Source: Pseudoalteromonas flavipulchra NCIMB 2033 = ATCC BAA-314 | Lineage (GTDB): Bacteria > Pseudomonadota > Gammaproteobacteria > Enterobacterales > Alteromonadaceae | Direction: 5' to 3' | Length of the DNA: 64,000 nt | Assembly: GCA_000814665.1 (NCBI GenBank) | Contig: JWIH01000020.1 | Span: forward strand, 186,001-250,000 | In this document: positions 17,667 to 26,317 of the stretch, piece after piece | How positions within the stretch are numbered: the first letter of the stretch is position 1 | Layout of the letters: the number at the start of each line of letters is the position of its first letter | Position numbers and translations under genes: made by a program | The notes under the pieces: generated by a model | Database searches by the model: none | The model's input: the letters and a program-made list of their open reading frames with translations, nothing else | What the model was told of the DNA's origin: nothing

Positions 17667-18581
17667 ATGCATCAGATCCAATCAATAAAAAAAGCAAGCT
17701 TAATTACCGCTATTAAAACCCCTTACACAATGGCGGGTGAAATTGACTTAGATACTTACGACAAGCTAGTCGAAGCGCAAATTGCAGGCGGTGTCGATGG
17801 TATTGTTGTCGGTGGCACTACAGGTGAAGGCCAACTGATGAATTGGGAAGAGCACTTAATGCTCATTGCCCATTCTGCGAATAAGTTTGGCGATAAATTG
17901 CTCATTGTTGGTAATACCGGCAGCAATAACACCAGAGAAGCAAAAAAAGCGACTGAATATGGGTTTGCATCAGGTATGCACTGTGCACTACAAATAAACC
18001 CGTATTATGGTAAAACCTCAATTGCGGGTGTGAAGGCTCACCTGAAAGAAGTATTAGAAATCGGCCCTGGTTTTATTTACAACGTGCCTGGCAGAACGGG
18101 ACAAGATATTACGCCTGATATTATAGAGCCGCTGGCCAGCCACAAGCATTTTGTTGGTATGAAAGAATGTGCGGGTGATGAGCGTATCGCACACTATGAA
18201 GCGAAAGGCATTGCGTGTTGGTCGGGTAACGATGATCAAGCCCACGATAGCCGTCATAACAGCCAATCTCACGGCGTTATTTCTGTTGCTTCAAATATCA
18301 TTCCGGGCTTATTCAGACAATTGATGGACACGCCTAACCAAGCGCTTAATCAGTCATTGCAACCGTTAATGAACTGGCTCTTCTGTGAACCAAATCCAAT
18401 TGCTATCAATTCGGCTTTGATTATGACTGGCGCAGTCAAACCGGTATTTAGATTACCTTATGTGCCACTGTCGCAAACACAGCAAAAAGAGGGGATTGAA
18501 CTCCTTTCTCAGTTAAAAGAAAGTGACTTTGTTGGCTCGACACCAAAATTAATTGACGAAACCTTGCTTAAGTTTTGTTAA
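17667..18581 (+). CDS. dapA: Dihydrodipicolinate synthase family aldolase (DapA-like)
   Basis: 304 residues from the ATG giving MHQIQSIKKASL; the frame is open from 17601 with several in-frame ATGs, so the start is uncertain. Schiff-base aldolase that in DapA condenses pyruvate with aspartate semialdehyde for lysine and diaminopimelate. Hallmarks present: GGTTGEG (49-55), NPYYGKTS with the catalytic Tyr near 113-114, PGRTG, and the Schiff-base Lys166 in GMKECAG. The sequence is closer to the plant-like DHDPS form than to E. coli DapA, so related 2-keto acid aldolase activity is possible. No lysine riboswitch fits the short leader. Confidence 0.82.
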   Translation: MHQIQSIKKASLITAIKTPYTMAGEIDLDTYDKLVEAQIAGGVDGIVVGGTTGEGQLMNWEEHLMLIAHSANKFGDKLLIVGNTGSNNTREAKKATEYGFASGMHCALQINPYYGKTSIAGVKAHLKEVLEIGPGFIYNVPGRTGQDITPDIIEPLASHKHFVGMKECAGDERIAHYEAKGIACWSGNDDQAHDSRHNSQSHGVISVASNIIPGLFRQLMDTPNQALNQSLQPLMNWLFCEPNPIAINSALIMTGAVKPVFRLPYVPLSQTQQKEGIELLSQLKESDFVGSTPKLIDETLLKFC

Positions 18582-18636
18582 AAGTCGGTTTGTCATTTAT
18601 AATCTGCGACCGTTTTTGACTCGGTCGTAGGTTATT

Positions 18637-19920
18637 ATGGCAACGTTTTCTTCATTTAGTTTCGCACAGCCTCTTTTAGATGCGCTGCAAGACATCAATT
18701 TTCATACATTAACGCCAATTCAACAGGCGGCTATCCCAGCTGTCCGTCAAGGTAGTGATGTGCTCGCAACAGCGCAAACTGGAACAGGGAAAACCGCAGC
18801 TTTTGCATTGCCTATCATCCAAAAATTGCTTGAGGCTGAAGCGCAGTCGACGCCAAGAGCGTTGATTTTGGCGCCAACGCGTGAGCTTGCCGAGCAGATC
18901 GCTAATAACTGTGCGACATTTGCAAAGTACACAGACTTAAAAGTGCAGGCACTGTTTGGCGGGGTTAACGCCAATGGCCAAGCTGAGCGCTTAAAGCAGG
19001 GCGTGGATATTTTAGTGGCAACCCCTGGACGCTTGTTAGATCATATCCGCCTAGGTAATGTCACGTTAAGTAACGTTAAACACTTAGTGTTAGATGAAGC
19101 TGACCGCATGTTAGACATGGGCTTTATCACCGACATGCAAAAAATCATTGAGCTGGTGGATAAGCAAAAGCAGCTATTGTTGTTTTCTGCAACTTTCCCG
19201 TCGGCAATGAAGCAGTTCGCGAAACAAGTGTTGGATCACCCTAAGTTAATCCAAGCGACGCCAGAAAATAGTACAGCCGACACGGTTCGCCACGTTGTTT
19301 ATCCAGTTAAAGAAGAACGTAAGCGCGAGTTACTATCTGAACTGATCGGGACCAAAAATTGGCAACAAGTGCTAGTGTTCGTCAATATGAAAGAAACCGC
19401 AGACAAGCTAGTTGAAGAGCTAAAGCTTGATGGTATAGATGCAAATGTATGCCATGGCGACAAAACTCAAGGCGCTCGTCGTCGCGCTTTAAGAGAGTTC
19501 ACCGAAGGCAAAGTACGCGTTATGGTTGCAACTGAAGTCGCAGCTCGCGGATTGGATATCGTTGGCCTGCCACGCGTGGTTAACTACGATGTGCCTTATC
19601 TTGCCGAAGATTATGTTCATCGCATTGGAAGAACTGGTCGTGCAGGTCAGTTTGGTTATGCGATCACCTTTGTAAGCCGTGAAGAAGAGTCAGATCTTAT
19701 TCATATTGAACAGTTAATCGAGCAGCAAATTTCACGCTATTATCTGCCTGGCTACGAAGTGGCAAATCGTGAAAGACTGGTTGAAACTATCCAGAAGAAA
19801 CCAGCGCATCAACGTCGTAAGGCGCGGGTGAATAAGCCTTCGAATCAAGCAAGTGCAGAAGCAAGATTAAAAAACCGCTCTCGTATTGCAAATGTACGTA
19901 AGCAGCAAAAGAAGAAGTAA
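18637..19920 (+). CDS. rhlE: DEAD-box ATP-dependent RNA helicase, RhlE type
   Basis: 427 residues with the full motif set: Q motif (FHTLTPIQQAAIP), motif I AQTGTGKT, Ia PTRELA, Ib TPGR, II DEAD, III SAT, IV LVFVN, V ARGLD, VI HRIGRTGR, and a basic Lys/Arg-rich tail ending RKQQKKK. RhlE-type helicases remodel RNA, for instance in ribosome assembly and cold growth. Single gene followed by a strong terminator. Assignment among DEAD-box subfamilies rests on the N-terminal region and length. Confidence 0.9.
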   Translation: MATFSSFSFAQPLLDALQDINFHTLTPIQQAAIPAVRQGSDVLATAQTGTGKTAAFALPIIQKLLEAEAQSTPRALILAPTRELAEQIANNCATFAKYTDLKVQALFGGVNANGQAERLKQGVDILVATPGRLLDHIRLGNVTLSNVKHLVLDEADRMLDMGFITDMQKIIELVDKQKQLLLFSATFPSAMKQFAKQVLDHPKLIQATPENSTADTVRHVVYPVKEERKRELLSELIGTKNWQQVLVFVNMKETADKLVEELKLDGIDANVCHGDKTQGARRRALREFTEGKVRVMVATEVAARGLDIVGLPRVVNYDVPYLAEDYVHRIGRTGRAGQFGYAITFVSREEESDLIHIEQLIEQQISRYYLPGYEVANRERLVETIQKKPAHQRRKARVNKPSNQASAEARLKNRSRIANVRKQQKKK

Positions 19921-19941
19921 AATTGTTTTTTGCTATATTTA

Positions 19942-19975
19942 CAACGCCAGCTAGCACGCTGGCGTTGTTGTTTTT
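19942..19975 (+). terminator. Rho-independent terminator after rhlE
   Basis: Stem CAACGCCAGC (19942-19951) / GCTGGCGTTG (19958-19967), loop TAGCAC, then TTGTTTTT. It lies 22 bases past the rhlE stop. Confidence 0.88.
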
Positions 19976-20023
19976 AGCCAATGTGGCGTACAATAGCAAA
20001 AAATAATTATAAAAATACGGCTT

Positions 20024-21061
20024 GTGCTTCAGTCATTTCACATTGTTCCAGTTAATCTAATCCAACTCGTCTCTCTTGGGGCTTATCTCCTCGCAATGTT
20101 AATTTTTGCCAATCAACCACGCGCACGAATGCTCGTCATTTATTTGTTATTTCAATGTGTGCTGATGGCAACCAACTTTGCTGAAGAAGCGTTAGGGGTT
20201 AGAAGTTATTTACTTATCACGCCTGTATTTACCCTAGCTACTGGGCCTTTAGTCTATTTTCTGTTTAAAAATTTACTGCATGCCAATCAACATAAGCAAG
20301 AGCGAAGGTTAGTCCATTTCTTACCTGTTTTGCTGGCGCTTCCATTTACTGAATACACCCAGCTTATGATTGCGTTTGGTACTGTCAGTCAGTTGATTTA
20401 TTTTGCTTTTACGGTGCAACTTGTTGGTCTTTACCAGCGAGCATCCGCGGAGATCAGAGCGGACGTCAATACGCGCGATTTACAGTGGATCAGAACAACG
20501 GTTGTCATGTTTGTGATCTTTGCTCTGGTGGATTTGGTTAGACTCAATATGCAAACATACAACGACATCAGCACTAAAGCATTCTGGTATTTTATTGACT
20601 TAGTTTGGTTACTTGCAATTAATCTTTACCTAGTTGTCAAAGTACACAATCAACCACACCTCGAAGATTCTATAATGCAAGCTCAAGAAATAACGTTCAA
20701 TGAGGTGGATAAACAGTCAGAAGATCCAACCGAGATATTCAATGCAATTCATAACACGATTATGCAGCACTATTTATATCGCCAGCCACGCCTGACTATT
20801 CACGATGTTGCTGAGGTTATTGGACTTGGGGTAAAGGATATCTCTTGGGCCATCAATACTTGTGGTGGTTACAACTTTAATGAGTATATCAATAGCCTGC
20901 GGGTCGATGAGGTAAAACAGCAACTACAGTGCGAAAAGCAAACAACGCCCAACTTGTTAGCGCTCGCAATGAATGCTGGGTTTAACTCAAAATCCTCGTT
21001 TAACAGTGTTTTTAAAAAGCAAACGGGTTACACTCCAAGTCAATTTTCAAAATTAATATAA
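20024..21061 (+). CDS. AraC-family regulator with multi-pass membrane N-terminus
   Basis: About 345 residues. The first 210 form about six to seven membrane helices (for example LIQLVSLGAYLLAMLIFA and WYFIDLVWLLAINLYLVV); the last 100 form an AraC-type double helix-turn-helix (LTIHDVAEVIGLG and SSFNSVFKKQTGYTPSQF). Membrane-bound AraC regulators of this shape sense outer signals and control neighbouring genes; the S41-like gene 131 bases downstream is a candidate target. Start at GTG 20024 is uncertain, with no strong ribosome binding site. Confidence 0.83.
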   Translation: MLQSFHIVPVNLIQLVSLGAYLLAMLIFANQPRARMLVIYLLFQCVLMATNFAEEALGVRSYLLITPVFTLATGPLVYFLFKNLLHANQHKQERRLVHFLPVLLALPFTEYTQLMIAFGTVSQLIYFAFTVQLVGLYQRASAEIRADVNTRDLQWIRTTVVMFVIFALVDLVRLNMQTYNDISTKAFWYFIDLVWLLAINLYLVVKVHNQPHLEDSIMQAQEITFNEVDKQSEDPTEIFNAIHNTIMQHYLYRQPRLTIHDVAEVIGLGVKDISWAINTCGGYNFNEYINSLRVDEVKQQLQCEKQTTPNLLALAMNAGFNSKSSFNSVFKKQTGYTPSQFSKLI

Positions 21062-21192
21062 GTATATTAAACAATTGCTTAGATTTAATTTCGAGTGTTT
21101 TTTAAAAGTCGTAGAAGTACAAAGTCCTGATATTGCACGCCATAGAAAGTTGTTATAGGTAACCTAGAGTTAAATCGATAACAAGGATAAAG

Positions 21193-22980
21193 ATGATGTA
21201 TTCAAGTTTTCTCACTCACGTGGCCACTTGCCTGACTTTTTGCAGTTTGTTTATCGCGCAGCCTGCAAAGGCTGAACCTATTCGGGCGCTGACATCAACG
21301 AGCGAACAAGCGCATGTTGCACAGCAGCTAAATGTTAAATCCCCAGTGGATTACCTAAATACACGGATCAACGCACTAGCGCTGGTACGTAGCAAAAACT
21401 GGCAGCAGGCGTTACCACAACTACAAAAGCTCACTAAGTCGTATCAAGATGACGGAGACACTTGGTATCTATTGGGATTAACGCAAATACAATTAGCGCA
21501 GTATGAGCAAGCTATCATTTCACTAAAAAAGGCGTTGTCACTGGGCGTAAACCTAACCAATGTACCTACTGGTTCGCGCCCCTCAAATGACATTATGATA
21601 AAGATTGCAGGCGCGTATGCCGCGCTAAGTAAAGTGGATGAAGCTAATGAGTGGCTGAGTAAGTCTTTGTCAGCGCGGTACGACGAACGCAGTAGCTTAG
21701 CAAATAAAAGTGTTTTCGACTCCATCAAAGATAACCAGCAATTTCAGCGTCTTACAGGTAACTATAAAGACACTTCGCTCACTCGGGATCAGCAGTGGAA
21801 TGCGGATTTAGATTTCTTACTCTCAGAAATTAAGCGATTGCATGTTAACGAACAGGCAAGTAACAACCCGGATTTAATTACGTTGGCAAATAATTTGCGC
21901 TCAGATATACCCAAGTTAACTGATCAGCAAATTGTCTTCGGTATGATGCAAATGATAGGCAGGCTTGGTAACGGGCATAACTTTATCGTACCGACCTTCG
22001 GAGAAAAAGGGAATTTCACTCGTTTGCCAGTGCAGTTTTATGCCTTTATCGATGGCCTTTACATTGTTGATGCTGAAGCTGAGTTTAGTGATTTAATCGG
22101 CTATAAAGTCACAGCCTTTGGACAAACACCAACCGCAGAAGCAATGGCGAAAGTTGCTGAGATTAATCCGCGAGATAATGAAATGCAGCAGCTTTGGCTT
22201 GCGCCTTATTATCTCGCCATGCCCGAAGTACTCGCTGGACTAGAGTTGAGCGATGCGTCAAATGAGGTGTCTATCACGTTGGAAAATGCACAGAGCGCGC
22301 AAAAGACCATTCGCCTTAGTGGTCGAACATTTGAATTTCACGGCTTTCCGACTTTGCCAGAAAATCATCAAAAAAGCCCACAATATCTGCAAAACGTCAC
22401 TAAACCTTATTGGTACGAAGTGGATAAAAGCAATGGGATTTTGTACGTACAGTTTAATGCCGTTGCACAGATGAAAACGCAGTCGCTAGCGCAATTTAGT
22501 GCTGAGTTGATAGAGAAAATAAAACACGGTGAAGTAAGCCACTTGGTGCTGGATTTACGACACAATAGTGGTGGCAATGGCTCCATCTTACCACCATTAC
22601 TAAAGGCACTTATTTATTTTGAAGCGGCAAAGCCAGAAGGCAAGTTATTTGTAGTGATGGGACGTAATACCTTTTCAGCAGCGCAAAACCTCTTAACCAA
22701 TATTGATAGCTTTACCAATGCTATATTGGTTGGAGAGCCAAGTGGTTCTCGACCAAATCATATTGGTGAAGCTGGAAGGTTCCGTTTACCGTTCAGTGGG
22801 GTGTTTGGACTCGTTTCGTCGCAGTTTCATCAAACTTCTCGCTCAGAAGACCACCGTATTTGGATTGCACCACATATGCCGGTATTGCCAGACTCTACGA
22901 GCTACTTCAATGGTGTCGATCCCGCCATGAAAGCCATTTATAGTGTATTGGATAACAACGTCGATGGTTTAGTTAAGTAA
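21193..22980 (+). CDS. Exported S41-family-like peptidase with N-terminal TPR region
   Basis: 595 residues: signal peptide (cut near AKA, residue 27), a TPR-like helical region (about 55-200), then a C-terminal-processing-protease-like domain (about 210-590). The S41 core shows LVLDLRHNSGGNGS and the segment VVMGRNTFSAAQNL, where the Ser in TFSA is in the position of the family nucleophile. A PDZ domain is not evident. Probable periplasmic or secreted peptidase of unknown substrate. AAGGA precedes the ATG pair at 21193. It may be controlled by the AraC regulator just upstream. Confidence 0.78.
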   Translation: MMYSSFLTHVATCLTFCSLFIAQPAKAEPIRALTSTSEQAHVAQQLNVKSPVDYLNTRINALALVRSKNWQQALPQLQKLTKSYQDDGDTWYLLGLTQIQLAQYEQAIISLKKALSLGVNLTNVPTGSRPSNDIMIKIAGAYAALSKVDEANEWLSKSLSARYDERSSLANKSVFDSIKDNQQFQRLTGNYKDTSLTRDQQWNADLDFLLSEIKRLHVNEQASNNPDLITLANNLRSDIPKLTDQQIVFGMMQMIGRLGNGHNFIVPTFGEKGNFTRLPVQFYAFIDGLYIVDAEAEFSDLIGYKVTAFGQTPTAEAMAKVAEINPRDNEMQQLWLAPYYLAMPEVLAGLELSDASNEVSITLENAQSAQKTIRLSGRTFEFHGFPTLPENHQKSPQYLQNVTKPYWYEVDKSNGILYVQFNAVAQMKTQSLAQFSAELIEKIKHGEVSHLVLDLRHNSGGNGSILPPLLKALIYFEAAKPEGKLFVVMGRNTFSAAQNLLTNIDSFTNAILVGEPSGSRPNHIGEAGRFRLPFSGVFGLVSSQFHQTSRSEDHRIWIAPHMPVLPDSTSYFNGVDPAMKAIYSVLDNNVDGLVK

Positions 22981-23037
22981 GCCGCGCATTAGTTGAGCGC
23001 ATTTTTTAGGTAAAATCATAAAATGGAAGTGGCATAA

Positions 23038-23127
23038 ATGATAATTGCAGCAGTGTTGTTTTTGATTGGGTGGTTTTCTTTGCGATTGCCGCTTTGCTGT
23101 ATTTCTCTGTTTAAGAGTACGCGCTGA
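23038..23127 (+). CDS. Possible small membrane protein
   Basis: 29 codons giving MIIAAVLFLIGWFSLRLPLC and a basic end KSTR, i.e. one hydrophobic helix with positive charges at the C-terminus. GGAAG lies about ten bases upstream of the ATG. It lies in the 250-base gap between the S41-like and esterase-like genes. No homologue recognised; may be chance. Confidence 0.25.
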   Translation: MIIAAVLFLIGWFSLRLPLCCISLFKSTR

Positions 23128-23231
23128 CTATCTTATAAGTAAGCTAGCAAAAAGAGGGACATGGGGTGCTATCAATTCCTGAACCATTATGCTAGCTTTG
23201 TTAGTGAAATCAACTAAATGGAATAATAATA

Positions 23232-24428
23232 ATGAGAATTGGTAAGGCTGTTCAGTGCTTGTTCGCTGTGACGTTAGCGGCTTTCTTTTCGGGATCAGCA
23301 ATGGCAGAGTCCGAAGAAAAGACAAAACAAGAATATGAACAACAAACAAAAACCTTGATGTCAAAAGTGCTTGATGAAAAGAGAACTTTTACCATTCAAC
23401 TACCCAAAAGTTATCACACCAACCCCAATAAAAAATACCCTGTTATTTATCGCCTTGATGGTAAAGGCAACCTTCCGTTGATGACCGCTGTACTTGAGCG
23501 CTTGCAAGAAGCAAACGTTTCTGCGGCACCTGAAGTTATTATTGTTGCAATCGAAAATACAGACAGGTTAAGAGATCTTTATCCAACTAAGAATAAAGAG
23601 CCGGCAGGACCTATGGATATTGGCGGCGGGGCACCCAAGTTTTTAGAGTTTATCGAGACTGAACTTATTCCTTATGTGAACCAGACCTACCGCACTCATG
23701 ATTTTAAAGTCATTGCAGGTGCTTCAGCAGCGGGTACTTTTGCTCTTTATGCTTTGCAGGCCAAGCCCGAGCTATTTCAAGCGCATATTGCTTATAGTCC
23801 AGCGGTATGGTGGAACTTTGGCGCGACAGCAAAGAGTACTAAAGCGTTTATTTCCAAAACGAAGCAGTTAGATAACTTTCTATATATCACAATTGGTGAG
23901 GAAGGCGGCGTGATGCGCGAAAGATACGACGATATGGCGAGCTTTCTAGCAGCAAATCAACCACATGATTTGCGCTTTTTCAGTGAGGCCTACGACAATG
24001 TTCCGCATGGACTTGTGTCTGCAGCTGGTATTTTTAGCGCGTATCAAAAACTGTTTTTGCCAACCCGAATGCCTGCGCGTGCTTATACTGGTGAATTGAG
24101 CTCTATTACTAAGTATTATCAACAACTGTCTGCTCAATATGGCGAGGCTTTTGAGCCACAGGAAGCCGTGATCAGAGAGCTTGGCTATTACCACGTAAGC
24201 ATGGGTAACGTGAAAGAAGCAATTAAGTTGTTTAAGTTTGGCGTTTCACGCTATCCAAATAATGCAGATGCCTACAACGGCTTAGCATATGGCTATGAAA
24301 CCGACAAACAATACCAAGCATCTTTAGAGCAAGTAAATAAAGCGCTGGCATTGTCATCAAAGGGTGATGGTGGCTACGATGTCTTTGTTGCTCGTAAAGA
24401 GCGGTTAACTAAATTACTTGGTGAGTGA
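23232..24428 (+). CDS. Exported alpha/beta-hydrolase (esterase D/Fes-like) with C-terminal TPR repeats
   Basis: 398 residues: signal peptide (cut after AMA, residue 25), a PF00756-type esterase domain (about 40-280) with nucleophile Ser165 in GASAAG (variant of GxSxG) and a likely catalytic His in VPHGLVSA, then two to three TPR-like helices (about 310-390, LGYYHVSMGNVKEAIKLF and NNADAYNGLAYGYE). Related proteins hydrolyse siderophore esters or acyl esters in the periplasm. No siderophore genes are adjacent, so the substrate is open. A terminator follows at 24444. Confidence 0.83.
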   Translation: MRIGKAVQCLFAVTLAAFFSGSAMAESEEKTKQEYEQQTKTLMSKVLDEKRTFTIQLPKSYHTNPNKKYPVIYRLDGKGNLPLMTAVLERLQEANVSAAPEVIIVAIENTDRLRDLYPTKNKEPAGPMDIGGGAPKFLEFIETELIPYVNQTYRTHDFKVIAGASAAGTFALYALQAKPELFQAHIAYSPAVWWNFGATAKSTKAFISKTKQLDNFLYITIGEEGGVMRERYDDMASFLAANQPHDLRFFSEAYDNVPHGLVSAAGIFSAYQKLFLPTRMPARAYTGELSSITKYYQQLSAQYGEAFEPQEAVIRELGYYHVSMGNVKEAIKLFKFGVSRYPNNADAYNGLAYGYETDKQYQASLEQVNKALALSSKGDGGYDVFVARKERLTKLLGE

Positions 24429-24443
24429 TAATCAAAATGCGTA

Positions 24444-24480
24444 AATAGGCCACTTAGGTAATCGACGTGGTCTATTTTTT
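24444..24480 (+). terminator. Rho-independent terminator after the esterase gene
   Basis: Stem AATAGGCCAC (24444-24453) / GTGGTCTATT (24467-24476) with one G-T pair, then a run of T to 24480. Confidence 0.85.
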
Positions 24481-24496
24481 GAGTATTTATTGCCAC

Positions 24497-24720
24497 TTAA
24501 AAATAGTGGCGAATACGCTTTATTTTTTCGCCGCTAAACTCAAACAGTGTCATAAGCTTTTGCTTATTTTCTTTTTCATCCGTGTTACCTTGCTGATCAA
24601 CGCAAGGATGTAGATACTCAACGGTCACCGCATTAAGTCCTTCAATGATGTTTGTGACTTCGATATCGCATTTTCCGTATTGGCCTAGATAGCTGAGTAA
24701 ACAAGTAGAACAAGAGACAG
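24497..24720 (-). pseudogene. C-terminal remnant of an NTF2/SnoaL-like protein
   Basis: The last ~60 codons read like the end of a small NTF2-like protein: EVTNIIEGLNAVTVEYLHPC, then KLMTLFEFSGEKIKRIRHYF at the stop. Upstream the frame loses resemblance and passes into structured non-coding repeat sequence (about 24733 on), so the N-terminal half is missing. The frame remains open to 24835, but that part has a repeat-derived composition. I infer truncation by the neighbouring repeat; a tiny intact gene is less likely. Confidence 0.5.
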
Positions 24721-24732
24721 CAAGTAGAGAAA

Positions 24733-24870
24733 CAGGACTGCCACCCTTAATGCTTGGTGTGTTGGGCCTGTTGTCCTCGTGACGGGTTTCTGCGCCCGTC
24801 CATGGGCGCCGACATACTTTTCTTTGCTTGCCCAAAGAAAAGTATGCAAAAGAAAAGGCACTCCCAGCAT
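24733..24870. repeat. Hairpin-rich dispersed-repeat-like element
   Basis: Contains GCGCCC (24792-24797) / GGGCGC (24804-24809), GACGGG/CCCGTC (24781-24800) and a perfect 14-bp inverted repeat CATACTTTTCTTTG (24813-24826) / CAAAGAAAAGTATG (24833-24846) with loop CTTGCC. This CTTTTCTTTGCTTGCCCAAAG pattern is familiar to me from intergenic repeats in several gammaproteobacteria. A plus-strand frame over it looks spurious. Confidence 0.6.
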
Positions 24871-24881
24871 CACACCAGGAG

Positions 24882-24995
24882 CCTCAAGTCATCAGCCAAT
24901 TTTAACATTACCAGCATAAAAGGACCGTCCTTGGCCCTGTTATGCTTTTTCACGCTTCCCTGCGCGAAATAAGTTAATTGGTTGATGTCTTGAGG
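24882..24995. repeat. 114-base nested inverted repeat with internal terminator-like hairpin
   Basis: Outer arms 24882-24906 (begins CCTCAAGTCATCAGCCAATT) and 24973-24995 (ends GATGTCTTGAGG) pair over about 21 of 23-25 positions. Inside lie AGCATAA (24913-24919) / TTATGCT (24940-24946), followed by a T run, and AAGGAC/GTCCTT (24920-24932). A third, direct copy of the arm core (ATCAACCAGTTAATT) appears near 25123. It could fold as one long structured RNA or cruciform. Function unknown. Confidence 0.55.
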
Positions 24996-25424
24996 GTGTG
25001 ACGAGGGAGCAAGTGTCGCTGTTAGATCATAGCTTTTAGTCTACATTTATATTGCTGCTATGATGTTCTACGGACAGAGAGCAAAGCTGCGCGAACGGTT
25101 AGCTGCTAGGTTTACTTTTTAAATCAACCAGTTAATTTTCTTAATTGTTCTGAGCGGGGTATGAGGTGTGTAAAAAATGTCGCAGTTTATCTGGCTAAAT
25201 TAGGTGTAATGGAGGCATAATAAACACTGAGCAATGCAGAGGCAGCTTGATTAATAATAGATTAGCCGATCAAACTAGCTATGAGCGCTAAAGCCTCTGA
25301 AAAGTCTATTTTTTCTAAATTAAGTCATAGCATAAGCAACATCAACTCTGACACACCGAGCAGGTAGAGGTTCAGTCCAACAAGCGAATATGCACCATAA
25401 ACTGTGTGTCGCATAAATACTAAA
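24996..25424. other. Non-coding, inverted-repeat-rich leader of the TIR cassette
   Basis: About 430 bases without a supported gene. Inverted repeats: ATCATAGC (25026-25033) / GCTATGAT (25057-25064) and CAGAGGC (25237-25243) / GCCTCTG (25293-25299), the latter with inner TTGAT/ATCAA. Composition differs from neighbouring coding sequence. No tRNA, attC core pair or reverse transcriptase gene is seen. Confidence 0.5.
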
Positions 25425-25437
25425 TGTTATACCAATT
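25425..25437. repeat. Left 13-bp inverted repeat of the TIR cassette
   Basis: TGTTATACCAATT lies just before the TIR gene ribosome binding site and is an exact inverse copy of 26317-26329. It contains ATACCAATT, the terminal motif of the MITE-like repeats in this window. Confidence 0.85.
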
Positions 25438-25447
25438 AGGAGGGGAT

Positions 25448-26317
25448 ATGGGCACGAGCGTATTTCTCAGTCACAACCATAAGGATAAGGATTTTGTTAG
25501 GCGTCTCGCCATTGATATAGAAAGCCATGGCATAAGAGTTTGGTTAGATGAAGCAGAAATGAAAATCGGTGATTCCCTTGTACAAAAAATTAGAGAGGGA
25601 ATTGATAACGTAGACTATTTTGCTGTAATCCTATCATGTAACTCAGTTAAAGCCCCTTGGGTCGTAAGTGAGCTTGATGTGGCTATGAATTATCAGATCG
25701 CAGGAAAGATAAAAATTCTACCAATAATTCTTGAAGATGTTGACTTGCCAAGTTTTCTTGTAGGAAAGCTGTACAGTAATTTTTCGAACATTGATTCATA
25801 CGATGATGAGTTGAAAAGACTAGTTACCAGTATGGGAGTAGTCTTTAATAATAATGTTGTTGCTCCACGGACGGCATCAAACTTAGGCCAATCTTTAGAT
25901 TCTGCAAACATGATAGGCCTACCGATTATGTCCGCTCCATTTCATCGGCCCTATCAGTATCTTGGCATGGTGTTGAGCGACGTGGAAAAGATAGTTGGTG
26001 TGCAAGCAAATGAAGCTCGAAATATAATTGTTGAGAATGAACTCTGTAAAATGGTGTTATGGGGAGAAGGAAATTTTGTGAGTTTTGTGGAAGTAGATTT
26101 GCTCCAAACAGAACCACATTCACAAAGTGAAGACTTCAACAGTGAAGCTTTATTAGGAGCTTTAAGTATCGGCATTCACGAACTAGAGCTCGTCAGGAAA
26201 AGAACTGATTTCCATACATATTATGATCACAAAAAGCGAATGAAAGTTACCGCAAGTTGTTTATATGATGGAGCTCCGCTATCTGTGAGCTTTGGAACAA
26301 AGTACTACAATATGTAA
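25448..26317 (+). CDS. TIR-domain protein with unknown C-terminal domain
   Basis: 289 residues. Residues 1-130 form a bacterial TIR domain of the TIR_2 type: TSVFLSHNHKDKDFVRRLA, GIRVWLDEAEMKIGDSL, and PWVVSELDVAM, where Glu75 (in the WxxxE arrangement Trp71-Glu75) is the expected NADase catalytic residue. The C-terminal 150 residues (YLGMVLSDVEKIVG to FGTKYYNM) are not recognised and may sense a trigger. Bacterial TIR proteins cleave NAD+ or make cyclic ADP-ribose signals, often in phage defence. AGGAGGGG sets the start at 25448. No SIR2/SLOG (ThsA) partner is adjacent, so this is not a standard Thoeris pair. Exact 13-bp inverted repeats flank the gene. Confidence 0.83.
   Translation: MGTSVFLSHNHKDKDFVRRLAIDIESHGIRVWLDEAEMKIGDSLVQKIREGIDNVDYFAVILSCNSVKAPWVVSELDVAMNYQIAGKIKILPIILEDVDLPSFLVGKLYSNFSNIDSYDDELKRLVTSMGVVFNNNVVAPRTASNLGQSLDSANMIGLPIMSAPFHRPYQYLGMVLSDVEKIVGVQANEARNIIVENELCKMVLWGEGNFVSFVEVDLLQTEPHSQSEDFNSEALLGALSIGIHELELVRKRTDFHTYYDHKKRMKVTASCLYDGAPLSVSFGTKYYNM

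Noticed and set aside
24754..24972. 72-codon plus-strand frame over the hairpin repeat
   Set aside because: Lies wholly in palindromic repeat DNA; the peptide reflects the repeat, and no RBS precedes it.
24733..25424. Retron msr-msd region
   Set aside because: Nested inverted repeats fit superficially, but there is no reverse transcriptase gene in the window and no conserved branching guanosine context.
25424..25447. Upstream ATG start for the TIR protein
   Set aside because: It would translate through the inverted repeat and the Shine-Dalgarno sequence; ATG at 25448 has AGGAGGGG at proper spacing.
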